Source of the DNA: Kudoa neothunni
Taxonomy: Eukaryota > Cnidaria
Direction: 5' to 3'
Length of the DNA: 64,000 bases
Assembly: GCA_964304625.1 (NCBI GenBank)
Contig: OZ199838.1
Coordinates: forward strand, 7,998,001-8,062,000
Positions 23,728 through 35,909 of this stretch are shown here, piece by piece. The notes beneath the pieces are model-generated. The model did no database searches and was not told where the DNA came from. It was given only the letters and a program-made list of their open reading frames with translations. How positions within the stretch are numbered: the first letter of the stretch is position 1; every line of letters starts with the position of its first letter. A program made the translations under genes and the position numbers.

Positions 23728-25020
23728 CAGTATTTCTAGATCAAAATGCAACTTTTTTAAAATGAAACGTATTTCTAATTTTCAATAATATTCGAGTTTA
23801 AACAACGATTAAAATATTATTCCGAATGATTGCAATAGCTTAAAGAGTGCTCGGACGTAATTTCATCTGGCCCTTCCATAATGGCGTTAAACAGTTCTTC
23901 TTGGTTGGAAGTATTTTTATTACGTACAATCGACTTTAAATGATGAAAAAATTCCTCGATTGGGTTCAAGAAGGGACTGTAGGGTGGTAGGAAGAGGAGT
24001 CCGTGACTATTAATTTCAATCTCTCGCATAATTAGGCCAGTTTTGTGGAACCTCACATTGTCCATTACTAGGAGAACAAGAGCATTGTCAACTTAGTTTA
24101 TTTGAAGATCATGAAATAATTGATCGAGAAATAAAGAAAATATTTCCTGATTTACCGAACCGTTCTCTAGGTAAAATGTCTTTACCTTTTCTGATGATAT
24201 AGCGGCAATTAGTGTAACATTTTTTGAACGGATGAATTTAACTTTAAGGTTTGCTCTAGCTCCTAAGGGTGACCTGCCAATAGACCTTCTCATAAATAGA
24301 GAAAACCCAGGTTCGTCAATGTAAATGATAGTTGGATGATTAGGTCTACATTAAAGATATTCCATAACATAACTATAAAGCTTTAATTTATTTATTATTA
24401 GAATGAAGCTAACTTTTCTTTTTAATATAACATCAGGTGAATTTCTAGCGATGGAAACAAGTGATATTCTTTTTAAAGAATAGTAGAAATGATTTAGGCG
24501 GTTGCTAACTGTCTGCTTAGTAACTTAAATATTGTGTATTTCTTGAAGTTTTTGGACAATCATCGACAAACTTATGATGAATCCTTTGTGCACATCGGAT
24601 AATTTTGATCGTCGATCACCGCCTTTTTATTGACTGGGCAAACATCTTCCTGATGTCGTCTTAAGATACGTCCAATCGTTGATTTGTGAACACCCATGGA
24701 CTCAGCTATGTACTCATTTGTATATTTCTAGGGTATTTCATAAAAAATCAAACAAAAATCAATTACTTTTGCTAAATTAACAACCTTATTTTGCATGTCC
24801 ATAGGTAATGTCACATATTTCCGTTTATTTGTGTTATTTTGATTATGATTTGATAAAGGTGTGTTTTGATCCGATACTTATCTTAGCACGTGTTCAAACC
24901 AGATTTTGATACAAAAATAATGTATTTTTAATTAAAAAAATACATAAAACAATTAATTGCATATTAAACGATTGGTTGCATTTTGATCTAGACAAGTTAC
25001 ATTTAGGTTTTGAAATACTG
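23728..25020 (-). mobile_element. Tc1/mariner-type DNA transposon, copy 1
   Basis: The ends are inverted copies: CAGTATTTCTAGATCAAAAT at 23728 and a right end finishing GAAATACTG at 25020, each with TA outside. The inner block ATCAAAATGCAAC is shared with the copy at 29.2-30.8 kb. The left end lacks a stretch present at the right, so it has a small deletion. Length is 1293 bp. Confidence 0.85.
23817..24836 (-). pseudogene. Tc1/mariner (IS630-type DDE) transposase with a mini-intron, copy 1
   Basis: Read leftwards, KRKYVTLPMDMQNKVVNLAK leads to an intron (24728-24766, 39 nt, GT/AG). The helix-turn-helix YTNEYIAESMGVHKSTIGRI follows. The catalytic part has IIYIDEPGFSLFMRRS (first Asp, near 24310), VMDNVRFHKTG (second Asp, near 24060) and SPFLNPIEEFFHHLKS (Glu, near 23960), with the DD34E-like spacing of Tc1 relatives. 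There are several stops and shifts between the HTH and the core. The intron sits at exactly the same codon as in the better copy at 29.3 kb. Confidence 0.82.
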
Positions 25021-25749
25021 TATAATACTTACTAGCTGTAATAATGCTTTCAGACTTATTGTTTGAGAATATTTCGCATAACTGAATTTCATTTGTCTCG
25101 CCAAAATGATTAGGTACTAAGCATGTGCAAAATTGAGTAAGTGGATATTACATCAATTTAAAATTTCATCCAACTTATTCTTTTTATTGTTTCTTAATAA
25201 CTGCAATATGTTGAGCCGATAATCAATTTTCAAGACCCCTTGTTCAACGTAAATCAATCTAAATCAGAATAAAAAATTATTATCGATTTTATAAATTAAG
25301 TGAAATATTGTTTTAAATAGAGTTATACATTAGTACAAATTATTCGTCTTATAAACTTTGAGAAAAAATATTTAATAAATAAGGTTATAATTTTCAATAA
25401 TAGAACGTATAAAATCAGAGAGATGTTAACCAACAGAGGAACCAACACCATTAGTTTACTGAGTCTTACCTATTGGCGCGTGCTCCTGCACTTGGTAATT
25501 CATATTACTGAAGGCATACGATATACGGGAAATTTTTGCAATTACAATAGTTTACTGTTTCAGAAAGCTTATGCTATTATTTCGGTGATTTATCAAATCA
25601 AAATGACGTTATGCAATTGCTCAATTTCCAGTGACATCCTTGAAAATTCCATCATACTATCTTTCCTCCAAAATTAGAAATTATTTAGCGAAAAAATCAT
25701 TTATTATGAAAATGAAGTTGAAATTTTTATAGGCATGTTAGTTTTCGAG
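25021..25749. other. Intergenic, nothing recognised
   Basis: No exon or repeat that I can support. The open frame at 25423-25677 has no recognisable similarity and a composition like its surroundings. Confidence 0.45.
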
Positions 25750-25977
25750 TTATTTCCTCTCGTCGCAATAGAAAGTCCAAGCATGCGGATCAAACGGATC
25801 CTTTGCAATAGCCACTGCTTTAATTAAATCATCGAATCGAGCGTTGGTACCAAAACCAAGATTAACACGATTCAAGGCGGTTACGCCCAATGCAATAATA
25901 TGATGAGCAGCATCGCCGATGACCCCTGACTCGTGAAAATCGTGACTCTTTAATTTAGCTTTTTTGACATTGGCTCC
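25750..25977 (-). CDS. Probable last exon of an unrecognised host gene
   Basis: On the minus strand a 228-nt exon opens directly after a splice acceptor (GAGTGATAG, at 25978-25986). It reads 75 residues in phase 0 to a stop at 25750-25752. It contains SGVIGDAAHHIIALG, NRVNLGFGTNARFDDL and KDPFDPHAWTFYCDERK. Base use is clearly less AT-rich than the flanks, as for the other host exons here. Upstream on the same strand, short open pieces at about 26060-26200 (SKVVLQLILDASEYF; APTVEKGNLGADGSK) and 26290-26380 (RDPTLSILVLNPKISF) could be further exons between mini-introns, but I cannot join them firmly. I do not recognise the protein. No transposon family here resembles it. Confidence 0.5.
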   Translation of the reverse strand, partial: GANVKKAKLKSHDFHESGVIGDAAHHIIALGVTALNRVNLGFGTNARFDDLIKAVAIAKDPFDPHAWTFYCDERK

Positions 25978-28130
25978 CTATCACTCAATATTTAAAAATG
26001 TATTAAGTTTAATTAAATTAAAACTGGGAATGTAGAACATACGCAGCATGGCTAAGTTTTGGAGCCATCAGCTCCTAGATTACCTTTTTCGACTGTTGGA
26101 GCTATTCTTAATATTTATAAAACAAATTTGCAACATTAGAGAAATATTCCGATGCATCCAAAATTAACTGTAGTACCACTTTGGAATCTATTCGTTAGAA
26201 TTAATTAATTATAAAAAACTTTTTTTTTAAATACAGAAATAATAGTATTAGAGGTATTCTGAAACTTTTACGACTATCTGAAGCTGATTTTTGGATTTAG
26301 AACCAAAATAGATAATGTAGGGTCTCTCAAATACCTCAATTGGAGCCGGAAGGGTTCACTTATATTTATCAACCCAAGACATATTGGAAGTTTGTGAAGA
26401 ATAACTCAAATTATAATTAAACTAAAAATTATCAATAAACGTTAATTATGTACTACTCAAAAAATGATACTGAATTTCATGCTTTTTATATTCATTATTT
26501 AGAAGTATATTTTAACACGAACATTGTTCATATTAAAAATAGAGATGAATTTTTACATTTATTTTTACTAATAAGCCAATGGAAGAAATCCACTTAATCA
26601 TTAGAATATCATCAAGGGCACTAAAAAGTAAAACACATCGTTTCAACTGAACAAAAACGTCATTACTAAAAGAAAGTCTTAATATATTCAAATTACACTT
26701 TTTATTATATTTATAACTATGTAATATAGCTACGAATTCAATAAAATATAATAGCTATCGCAAAGCCATCTAAGCTCCACAAAAAACTCAGTACCCGATG
26801 ATCCACGAAATATTCAACCTCAGATATTATCGTCAGTTTTCGCTTCACGTTGTGTGTAATGGTGTCTTCGAAGAAACTTGTAATGGAGTTAATGGTTTGC
26901 TTTATTGTTTGATCGTGTCTATAGAGAAAGAATGCTGAAAACATAAACTCACATTTACAGCTTGTAATGAAGAGTGGTAAGGTTACGCTTGGTTTGAAGT
27001 CTACCAAAAAGAATATACGATCTGGTCGTACTAGAATGGTTATTCTCGCTAACAATTTACCCAAGACAGTGTATTTATGTTTATAAGCTTATTTCTCTTC
27101 GAGCGCTACGCCGTTTAGAGCGAAACACTCAAAGAGAGATAGAAATATCTCCTATCCTTAGGAATTGACTTTAAGTCAATTCTAAGTAATGGGGAGAATA
27201 TTTTTGGTGGTTTTTGATTATACAAATAATTATTTAGTGTCAGTGAAATCGAGTATTGCTGCTTAATTTCTAGAATTGATATCCACTATTACAACGGTGC
27301 CAACACTGACTTGGGAACTGCCTGTGGTAAATATTTCCCTGTCTCAGTGTTAGGTGTGACACACGCTGGGGATTCTGAAATTTTGAGATCATTCGGAAGC
27401 ATGAAAGCCTAAGAAACGCGTTGGGTAGATGAATTATAGTGTTGTTTCATGTTTTGCATGCTGGATTTTCATTGTGTTTTTATTTGGCGAACAAATTTTC
27501 TTTCTGAATAAATGGAAGCGTGTTATTAGCAATGTCGTCTGCCCTGCCAGTGTGACCTTTAAGTATCCTTTCCAAGTTCAAACTTTGTGAAACGTTTTGG
27601 TGTAATGGCCTGTTGGGTGTGTAGTGTTGCCTTAGTTGGTCAAAGTAAACTACTTGATTTAAAAGTGTTTTGTTTAGAGAGACACTACCATGGTTTTAAC
27701 AGAAAGTTCTACAAAATAATTGATCTCTGATTTGAATTTAAATTACGAGAAATCGAATAAATGCAAAAATTTACAATAAAGTTTAATTTTAACGATATGT
27801 TTTCACAACCAGGGATGGTCCAAAATTAATTGATTGCAGTCGAGTTTATAAATTCAATAATCCATTGCAGCGGGCGCAATTAATTGCAATTATGATTTTT
27901 TATGAACAAAAATTCTAATAAAATATAATCTGAATCGAAACTATTGTTCTATTCAGGACATTTATTTATATGAGAATTGTTCTGAAAAATGATACCAAAT
28001 GTTCCAGTAAAGTTGATATTGTTGGCAGATGCAAAAAGATTAAGTGTTATTTAGCTAAACTCACTTATATATGTATAAGCAAATACGATGGACTAACTTT
28101 TAACACCAAGAGAATATTTATAAATTTCTG
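25978..28130. other. Mostly featureless stretch
   Basis: Apart from possible upstream exons of the preceding gene (26060-26380), I see nothing I can name. The section 27080-27680 is less AT-rich and holds phrases repeated only loosely. The minus-strand frame at 26738-27064 (108 codons) has no recognisable motif and I do not call it a gene. Confidence 0.35.
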
Positions 28131-28620
28131 AGTTTCTTCCGTTTAAAAAAGGTTCATTCATTAACTTTGGTTTTGCAAAAAGATGATATTTCTATAACAG
28201 ATGCAAGATATATGTTCAACGAAGTTATTGAAGAATATCCAATTTTTTAAGAACTTTTGCGTAAAAATACAAATATTATACATTCAAAAAATTTCAAAAA
28301 CGGCTCTTTCAAAATTTAAGTGGATAATATTGATGAATTAACTTCTGGAGGGAAACATGCTGTGTTCAATCCAAAATTGTCCGATAAATTTCAATAAAAG
28401 AAAATAGGACTCTTATTAAATCCGATTATTTTTCTTTCAATGCCCAAAGAAAAGGAACTTGGAAAAACAATTGAAATTCCTCATTATGTGGACATAATAT
28501 TTATTCCGTCATCCTCTAATCTAGTTTGGAAGTTATTCAGCTACGCTGGTTGTACCTATGACGACCTCCGCCAAAATTATTCCCTCATAAATTTAGGAAC
28601 GTAAATATTTCTAAAAGGAA
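28131..28620 (+). pseudogene. hAT transposase fragment (C-terminal part)
   Basis: Two or three frames hold the tail of a hAT transposase: TLVLQKDDISITDARYMF (near 28165), HSKNFKNGSFKI (near 28285), and a block near 28490-28560 (YVDIIFIPSSSNLVWKLFSY) that resembles the conserved dimerisation region in which the catalytic Glu normally sits in an (N)xCER or similar motif. Stops and shifts are frequent. The N-terminal part and the ends were not found. Confidence 0.6.
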
Positions 28621-29205
28621 ATAAAAGATTATGTGACAACAAAATTTTATAGGAAGTTTTTTCATTAAATTTACAATTTATCGTTAATTCCTTTCTATTT
28701 TATCGTTTTGTTGTTGTATTTAGTTTGTGCTATATCTTGTGTCTCAAAGTTTATTATTTATATTGGTCTTTTTTATTCATTATTTAAAAAATAACCATAA
28801 AATGATAGACATAAAAACATTTTTTTTATTTGATTTCAATTTACACCTGATTATGTGGTTTCAAGAAACGCCTAATTATGCGTTGCATAACGTGATTCAA
28901 GTTTTAGATGGTTCCAATAGAGATTATTTTTGTTGATAAAATATTGAACGCTCCCTATGAGATTTCAAATATTATTATTTAGACATTATACCCACAAATT
29001 AAATTTTCTAACGTAAGCTTTATAATAATATTTAATAAAAATATGAAAAATTTCTTGTTTCTTTTATTTGTGACCGAAATAATTAATGGGAAATTTTTAC
29101 GTCGAGACATAAATGATCTCCAATGATGTTGGATTATCGCCAATAATTTTCCAATAATTGCAATTATTGATTTTGAAAATCGGAATTTAAAATTAATTGA
29201 TTGTA
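28621..29205. other. Intergenic, nothing recognised
   Basis: AT-rich sequence between the hAT fragment and the Tc1/mariner end, with no gene that I can support. Confidence 0.45.
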
Positions 29206-30798
29206 CAGTGTTTCAAGACCTAAATGCAACTGCGTCCGATCAAAATGCAACCCCATGCAATAATGTCCAAAAAAGGAAATATGTTATCTTAAGTGATGAT
29301 ATGAAACAAATGGCAGTCTCACTAGCTGAAGTTCATAACCTCTTTCGTATGATTTCAAATTATTTCTAGGATGGATACTCTAACAAATACATTGCCGAGA
29401 AAATGGGTGTACATAAGTCAACCATTGGGCGCATTTTGAAGACAAAATCGATGACTATTGAATTAAGTTCACCAAAAAAGAAAGGGGGTGACAGACGGTC
29501 AAAATTGACTGAAACTCATAAATTATACACCCGCGAACTTGTGGAGGAGGATTTCACCATTACATCAAATTCTATTACTGAAAAAGTTCTAGAATTTCTT
29601 GGTATTAATGTTTCTCGTCAAACAATTGCGAATTGTTTGAGAGATTTCCATTATACCTTAAAAAAAATTTCCATTGTACCCCTAGGAAGAAATTCTCAGG
29701 ATTGTATTGAAACGAGAAAAAGGTTTATTATCATTTTAAAAAATTGCTAAAAATGAATAGATACGTGATACAATATCTGGAACTGAAGCCTCGTCATTCT
29801 ACGGTCATCTATATAGATGAATCGGGCTTTTCATTGTCAATGAGAAGAACATTTGGACGAGCACTTTCAGGGTCAAGAGCGAATCTGAAAGTGAAAAGCA
29901 TTCGCTCTAAAAATATTACATTAATCGCGGCAATAAGCTCGGAACGGGTGTGGACATTCCACGTAGAAAATGGAACTGTCAACCAACAAGTTTTTTCTAT
30001 TTTCATAGACAAACTATTTTCCGACTTAAGCTGCAGTGGAGTTGATAACGCCCTATTAGCAATGGACAATGTGAGATTCCACAAAACGGATCTAGTAAGG
30101 GATCAAATTCAATCCACAAACCACACGTTATTATTTCTTCCGCCATACTCTCCGTTCCTCAATCCTATTGAGGAGTTCTTCCATCAAATTAAGTCCATTG
30201 TAAGAAACAAGGGACCATCTAATCAGGAGGAATTGATCAACGCAATTATGACTAGCTTAGATGGAGTTTCTTGTGACCAACTACAAAATTATGCGAATCA
30301 TGCGGAATCCTATTTCGCAGCATGTATTAATCCGGAAGAAATTAACAATTAGATTAATTTTACGTTGTGCTAAAAACATGAAGTTTAATTTGGTGCCAAT
30401 TAATATTTCATTTTTGTTTATGCATGCCAAGAGGATTACAAATTTAAAAGTGATAATTAAAGAAGCAGTAAAATCTTACATTGAAACAGTATATTTTTGA
30501 GAAGCGTAAGTATTGAGAATGACACCTTGATTAAATCGATGACAAAAATGAATAAAAATTTAATTCCTTTATGTATTTAAATAAATATGAATAAACTCTA
30601 TGAGTACGAAAAATTATTTGATGCAATTCGTTAATCACATAAAATTCGAAATATTATTCACTCTATCATAACTAACCATGTAGAATATTGTTAAAAAATA
30701 TCTTAATTTTATACAAATTAAATCTAAAAAAAATAAGTTGTTTATTTAAAAAGTTGCATTTTGATCCGACGCAGTTGCATTTAGGTCTTGAAATACTG
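29206..30798 (+). mobile_element. Tc1/mariner-type DNA transposon, copy 2, well preserved
   Basis: Inverted ends of about 46 bp (CAGTGTTTCAAGACCTAAAT... at 29206 and ...ATTTAGGTCTTGAAATACTG ending 30798) differ by a single base at the outer part. TA lies outside both ends, and the next bases also mirror (TG/CA). The 1593-bp element carries one transposase gene whose only visible defects are length changes at A runs. Confidence 0.92.
29271..30352 (+). CDS. Tc1/mariner (IS630-type DDE) transposase with a mini-intron, copy 2
   Basis: The N-terminal exon reads KRKYVILSDDMKQMAVSLAE up to 29330. A 39-nt GT/AG intron (29331-29369) removes an in-frame stop. The next exon opens with DGYSNKYIAEKMGVHKSTIG, a helix-turn-helix for end binding, followed by a second HTH (NVSRQTIANCL). 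The DDE core has VIYIDESGFSLSMRR (first Asp, near 29815), LLAMDNVRFHKTD (second Asp, near 30065) and SPFLNPIEEFFHQIKS (Glu, near 30170), with 34 residues between the last two, as in DD34E Tc1 relatives. It stops at 30350-30352. Two A runs, near 29265 and 29738-29743, each seem one base short; otherwise the gene is whole, so this may be the recently active master type. Confidence 0.88.
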
Positions 30799-31359
30799 TA
30801 CATTAAATAATTGATTTTTAGAATAGAAATTAATCTTTGACTACCCCCCTCTTTATAGAAACCTATAAGATTATTTTTGATGTGAAGTACTCCCCTCATA
30901 AAATATGTTCTTTTGGAGTTGCTCAAATTTTTCGTGGTATATCTCTGTCTAATCCGTGGAGTGTCTTGGCATCGTTCTCCATAATTTGTATTATTTATCA
31001 GTAGGCACTGACAAAACAAGTGAATTAGAAATAAACTCCTCCCTTTATATCCACAACATTTAAATGTTGATAAGATTAGACCTGGGGTCTCCAAACTTTT
31101 TTTCGTCGACCCTCTCCAGAGATTTTATTTAAATACAGTAAATAATCGACTTTACACATTATTGTATGCGCCCAGCTATTATTTTAATGTTATATTTTTA
31201 ACACTTAAGTAACATATTTACTGTTAATCGCCGAGAAAATATATTTAGATAAAGATGAAATGCAATATATTAAAATGGACAATATTTATATTCTAACGTT
31301 TCAAAAAATCTGTTATTTTCGATTGTTTAATATTTTCCCTCATATCGTATACGTCCCTC
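30799..31359. other. Intergenic; possible orphan hAT end
   Basis: No gene is seen. At 31079-31112 the phrase CCTGGGGTCTCCAAAC followed by TCGACCC looks like a hAT terminus, but I found no partner on the far side within reach. Confidence 0.35.
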
Positions 31360-32126
31360 TCAAATTTTGAAATTCTTAACAGGGGTATCCTCAGATTTAT
31401 CTTCAAGCACTTGCTCACCAGATCCATCATCATACTTAACCAAATCCACTAAATTATCCCTATTATCTAGATCTAATGTAGAATAGCCATCATATAAGCA
31501 ACAGATTTCATCCTCCTCTTGAATCATCTCCTTTATTTCACCATTAATTTGCTCTGGGAATATAATATCATTACTTTCTCTATTAGATGCACCTTTTATT
31601 ATTAAATTATCGCTTAGTGGTATAGAGAACAATTCACCAATAAGAAAATAAGCCTTTTTAAAACAATTTCTAATTTTTTCTGGGGTAACTTTATCCCAAG
31701 CATCTCTTACAAGAAACATTGCCTCTAATATGTTCGGAGGGATGGGACCAATACCTGCTTCAACACGAGCAACATATCGCTTAATCATAGCCCTTTTGTA
31801 GGCAAATCTAAACGAATGTATTATCCCCTGATCAAGATGTTGTAAAACATTCGTAGATTTTTAGGGGAGAAAACCCATTTTAATGTATCTTAAATTTTTT
31901 TGCAATGAGAAGATGCATTAGCAAGAAACAATAACACATATTTATTCCTTTTTTCAAATAATTGATTAAGCTTCGTAATATATCTCAAGAATACATCGCG
32001 ATTCATCCAACTTCTATTATTGTTTTCATATGACACAGGAAATCTTTTAATATTCTTAAAACAACGATGGTTTTTGTGTTTGCCGATTATTAGTAATTCG
32101 AGCTTTTCATCACTCATTGAGGCGCA
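31360..32126 (-). pseudogene. Tigger transposase, C-terminal part (left of the insertions)
   Basis: It reads leftwards from the insertion site: ILLCASMSDEKLELLIIG, then SWMNRDVFLRYITKLNQLFE, then YVLLFLANASSH, where Ala replaces the second catalytic Asp of the family (LDNATSH in the copy at 44.6 kb). A break near 31870 separates the LQPLDQG region, of which only a short trace survives (LQHLDQGIIHSF, 31840-31805). The tail (31788-31360) is open and resembles the acidic C-terminus of the 43.5-kb Tigger. The replaced Asp and the frame breaks mean this copy was probably dead before the insertions. Confidence 0.78.
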
Positions 32127-32135
32127 TAATAAAAT

Positions 32136-35100
32136 GGCACTGGCTATTACCACGGGAATCAATTTCTCTGCAATTAGTATCTCTATTAAATAACTAATTT
32201 AACATTACTATTATTTATGTTTTTCTCTACTAAATTATAGAATTAGGTAACAATTGAGAATATCTTTTTTTACATATTTATATTGTTTATTTCATTGATC
32301 GCTTTCCATAATTAAATGAAAGATTTATTAATCTTAATTTAATACATGATCAAAATTGTATTATATCATTTTGTGTCAATAATAAGGTTAAAGTTAAAGA
32401 ATTTGGTGTGATTTTGTAGGTCTGACATTACTCTTGAAGCGCGCGCTTCCACATGATACGTTCAACCTCGTGTTATTTAATTTATTTCCAATATTTACAA
32501 TGTTTAAATTATGTGATTTATTGTATTCTATTCATAAATTATGAACTTCAAGATAAGATATGCTCATTATATTTCACAGAAATGATGTGAATTTTCCGCT
32601 TTAGATTTCAATATAGACAAGAAATTTGAGAAAACTAACCATAATTAGGCCATTTTTCAGAAATTAGATGAATATAACACGATGAACAATGGCTATCCTA
32701 GTCAAATAAATAATGAGAGATCTAAGAAAATTTAGTTTTTTTGTTGTATCCAATAGTGGTTAAAGCGTATCCCCTTGGTCTCCCAACAGACTTCACTCGA
32801 GAGGGAATTTTTAAGGCTAAAATAATTTAAAAAAAGAAAGGAAATGAAAGTACCATCAAGCTCGATCATATTTAAAGTAGGTGCTAATTGATCTTTAGAT
32901 AAAACAATTTGGAGCTCGGGAGCATTTTCATTTGAAATATTATTAACAATAATATTCTCGATAATCTCCTCACCTTGCGGAACAATATTATTACCAACAC
33001 CCTCAACAATTATTTGAGAATTAAAAATATTCTCAATAACATCTATTTTTTGTAAGTTAGATACGAGTAAAATATTCAAGTTAAGCGTCATATACCTCTT
33101 CCTTCAGAGATATCTTCATCTTCGGCTATAGCCTCAGAGTATTCAATGGTGCGATTTCCTAAAAATAAATCAAGAAAAATTAAGTTTTCTTAAAATACCT
33201 AATTGATTTATTTGTTTTATTAGTTTGATGTCGTGGTTCTTGATTATTTTTTCTATTGTGTTGAATAGTGATAGGCAACTATCATAAAACTCCCCACAAT
33301 ATTCAGCGGACAAAGCTGCTAGCTTATTTGTGTAAATCACAGAGTTTTTTAAGTTTTTTCCATAATAATTAAAAATTCCTTTGGGCTTTATTGAAATTCT
33401 CTTATTTGGAGTGATATTTATAGTTCCAATTTCCAAGAATTGGCTCATGTAATCTTTTGACTATCTAGGATGGTATCGATTCGAATCGAACATTGGAAGC
33501 AGGTTAAACGCTCTCTTTTTAAAAATACGACTACATGGAAGGAGGTACGATCTGTAAATATAACAATTACATCTCATGGATGTAGTTAAACTATCTGTAT
33601 TCGTGTTTTCGTTAAAATTTTGAATTTATTTGTGGATTATATTGAAGGCAAATGGATTTAAATGATTAAAATACGCGTTTAGAACTTCATTTGAGGTATC
33701 AAAATTAACTGAATTCAGTAATATTTTGGTTATATTGTATTTCCTTTCTATTCTCATTGATTTGAGAGCGTCAAAGAAATAACGGAAAAAATCATTAAGA
33801 TTTGAAAATTTCTTTATTGTTTGTTTTAATTGGCCATTAATGGCTTCTAATCTATTATTGGTCAAGTTTTCATAGAAATGATGTGTTTCACTTAATCCTA
33901 TGACCCATTCATCAGCGATTGGTTCCCAATTGGATTTAAAATAGTTAATAAACTTATCGTTGCTTTGTTGAAAAAGATTATTGCATAGTTTATCGAATTC
34001 ATGTTTATTTTTCGAATAGATAATTTTATTAAGAATTTCAAGCAATTGGTCCCTTTTCTCTCGAGTGATACCGTATTTCGACATAGTTATTTCACGTCTG
34101 AAACTTTGAGAAACATGAAATATGCAGATCATTAGATTGGAATTTGGAAATAATTCTTTCAACCACTTCCTTAGAGTGTGGTGCTTGTCAGTAATGATCG
34201 TTCGGACATTTTGAGTCATGTTCGGCATCATTTTTATTAGTTGAGAAATATACCATTTAATTGACTCCGCCGTTTCATCGTACAAGATGCAGCCGCTAGT
34301 TATGTGGGTTTCACCAACCGAGTCTTCTGCAACAGACAGATGCAATGGCGCACTAATGAACTAATACAGCAACGAAATAGAGAAAACCTCCTAAGATTAC
34401 CGCGAGTCTAGCAGTTTATAGGTTGCATCAAGCATGAGTAACCCTGGAAAGAAATGAATTGTGTTGAGCATCTGCTTATCCATAAAAAAAGATTCCACAA
34501 ACATTTTTATTATCATCTGATAAAACGCTCACCATGCAGTTGTATTGATTCTTTAAAATTTCTAAAACTAAAGTAATGTCATCAGTTCCGACTTAAGAGG
34601 ATTTTTTAATGTTGTGGATAGCTTTCAAAGGTATTTTCTTGTCTGTCTCGTCATTTATCTTGGCTTGTATGAGCTTTTTGTTTGCTCCGAGAGAAAGAAG
34701 CTCTGACAAATAGCCATCACATTGGTTTAATTTCCTCTGACTGGGTAAGTTTTCATAGATCCATTGATCGTTTGGATGGTTATGGACAGTGTTAGAAGAT
34801 CTAATCTCCAGGAAATTTCCATCTACACTTACTCTTAATGTAACTCTAAATGGGCAATCTCTCTTAAGGGAATTTTTGTGCGTTCGCCTTTACCTCTATT
34901 TCGGTAATGGGCTCCAAAGTAACATACGTAAGTTATTTCGTAATACACTAGTGTGTTTTAATATTTCGATTAACCCGGTTTTGCACTGAATCAATTCTTC
35001 TTGAATCTCGAATCTTTAAATTCACAAAATGACTTTTCTCATACTCTTGAATATAAAATTTTAAACTTTCAAAAGTTTCAAATTTCATTCCAACATGAAA

Positions 35101-35423
35101 ATTGTCTGAATTTGAATCACTCATTGTAGTTCAACCAAACTCGTGAAACACGCGGAGTTATGTTTATACTGCATGGTTCAAAGCAATAATTTAGAAATGA
35201 TTATTATTTATAAATAATTCAACGTTAATATTGTTTTGGTCTATTAAATTCGCTAACATTTATGTTTCTAACCGTCTATTTTCCATAAATTTACAACCAT
35301 CTCAAATTTCTTTATTTTTCATAATTTAGTAGAGAAAAATATACATAATAGTAATGTTAAATTAGTTATTTAATAGAGATAACAATTGCAGAGAAATTGA
35401 TTCCCGTGGTAATAGCCACTGCC
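32136..35423 (-). mobile_element. MULE (Mutator-like) DNA transposon, copy 2, inverted
   Basis: This is the inverted twin of the MULE at 17894-21186. The ends start GGCACTGGCTATTACCACGG at 32136 and close with GTGGTAATAGCCACTGCC at 35423. The flanking 9-mers TAATAAAAT (32127-32135) and CAATAAAAT (35424-35432) match at 8 of 9 positions. It sits inside the Tigger transposase gene. Differences from copy 1 that I noticed are few, and several are single-base length changes in A runs. Confidence 0.93.
32722..35124 (-). CDS. MULE transposase, ZSWIM3-like, with mini-introns, copy 2
   Basis: Same gene as in copy 1, read leftwards from ATG at 35124 to a stop at 32722-32724. The catalytic exon (34345-33626) is residue-for-residue the same as copy 1 (IITDKHHTLRKWL; NNRLEAINGQLK). 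At the A run after FNTIEK this copy has one A fewer, and the reading frame goes on to KQINQLG and then across the intron, so this version looks like the correct one. The same three 3' introns are present. The N-terminal third still needs one or two shifts. The two copies together could express at most one transposase type; whether either is active cannot be told from the sequence. Confidence 0.85.
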
Positions 35424-35438
35424 CAATAAAATAGTTAC

Positions 35439-35895
35439 ATGCCGTGGACAGATAGCACATTGGTGTGACACTCGGACTCAGAACCTTGAGGTAATGGGTT
35501 CGAATCCGCTGATGGTCAGACTACAGACTACTGCTTCCGTGTCGGTGGGTCTCTATCCCATATCTCAGAGCTGTGGTTAACGTGTACGCTCGCTGTGGAG
35601 GGGGATGAGCGTAAATAGGAGTTTGAATCTCTGAAACCCATCGGAAGGCAAAATGATTTGCAGTTCCCGCAGAGCCAACGTCCTTAAAGGGATAGGGTTT
35701 GGGGTGGTGGTTGCCCTGAGATGAGGATGTTTAGTGGGTTAAAGTCCCACACTACCGCATAAAGATAAGCGACGGGGTTTCATGTTACATCCTGCGGTGC
35801 CTAAAGCGTTAATGGAAGAGGTCTGACCAACCAGAATTCCGCAACTTAATAAGTTGCGCCAGGGGTTTTACCTTGTAAACAAAGAAAAAAAATAA
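35439..35895 (+). mobile_element. tRNA-derived SINE with perfect target duplication
   Basis: A 457-bp GC-richer block is flanked by a perfect 14-bp duplication, AATAAAATAGTTAC (35425-35438 and 35896-35909). It ends in an A-rich tail. Near its 5' end are an internal RNA polymerase III A box (TAGCACATTGG, 35453-35463) and a perfect B box (GGTTCGAATCC, 35497-35507), spaced as in a tRNA. SINEs of this build move with LINE enzymes. It lies in the Tigger transposase gene, next to the MULE. The tail resembles that of an older copy at 62.1-62.4 kb. Confidence 0.9.
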
Positions 35896-35909
35896 AATAA
35901 AATAGTTAC

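Noticed and set aside
26738-27064. Minus-strand open frame of 108 codons
   Set aside because: No domain, membrane pattern or splice context stands out, and no similarity is recognised; length alone is not convincing.
27819-29203. Repeated phrase AAAATTAATTGATTG as ends of one hAT element around the 28-kb fragment
   Set aside because: The two copies are in direct rather than mirrored orientation and the phrase is short and AT-rich, so they are not convincing as terminal repeats.
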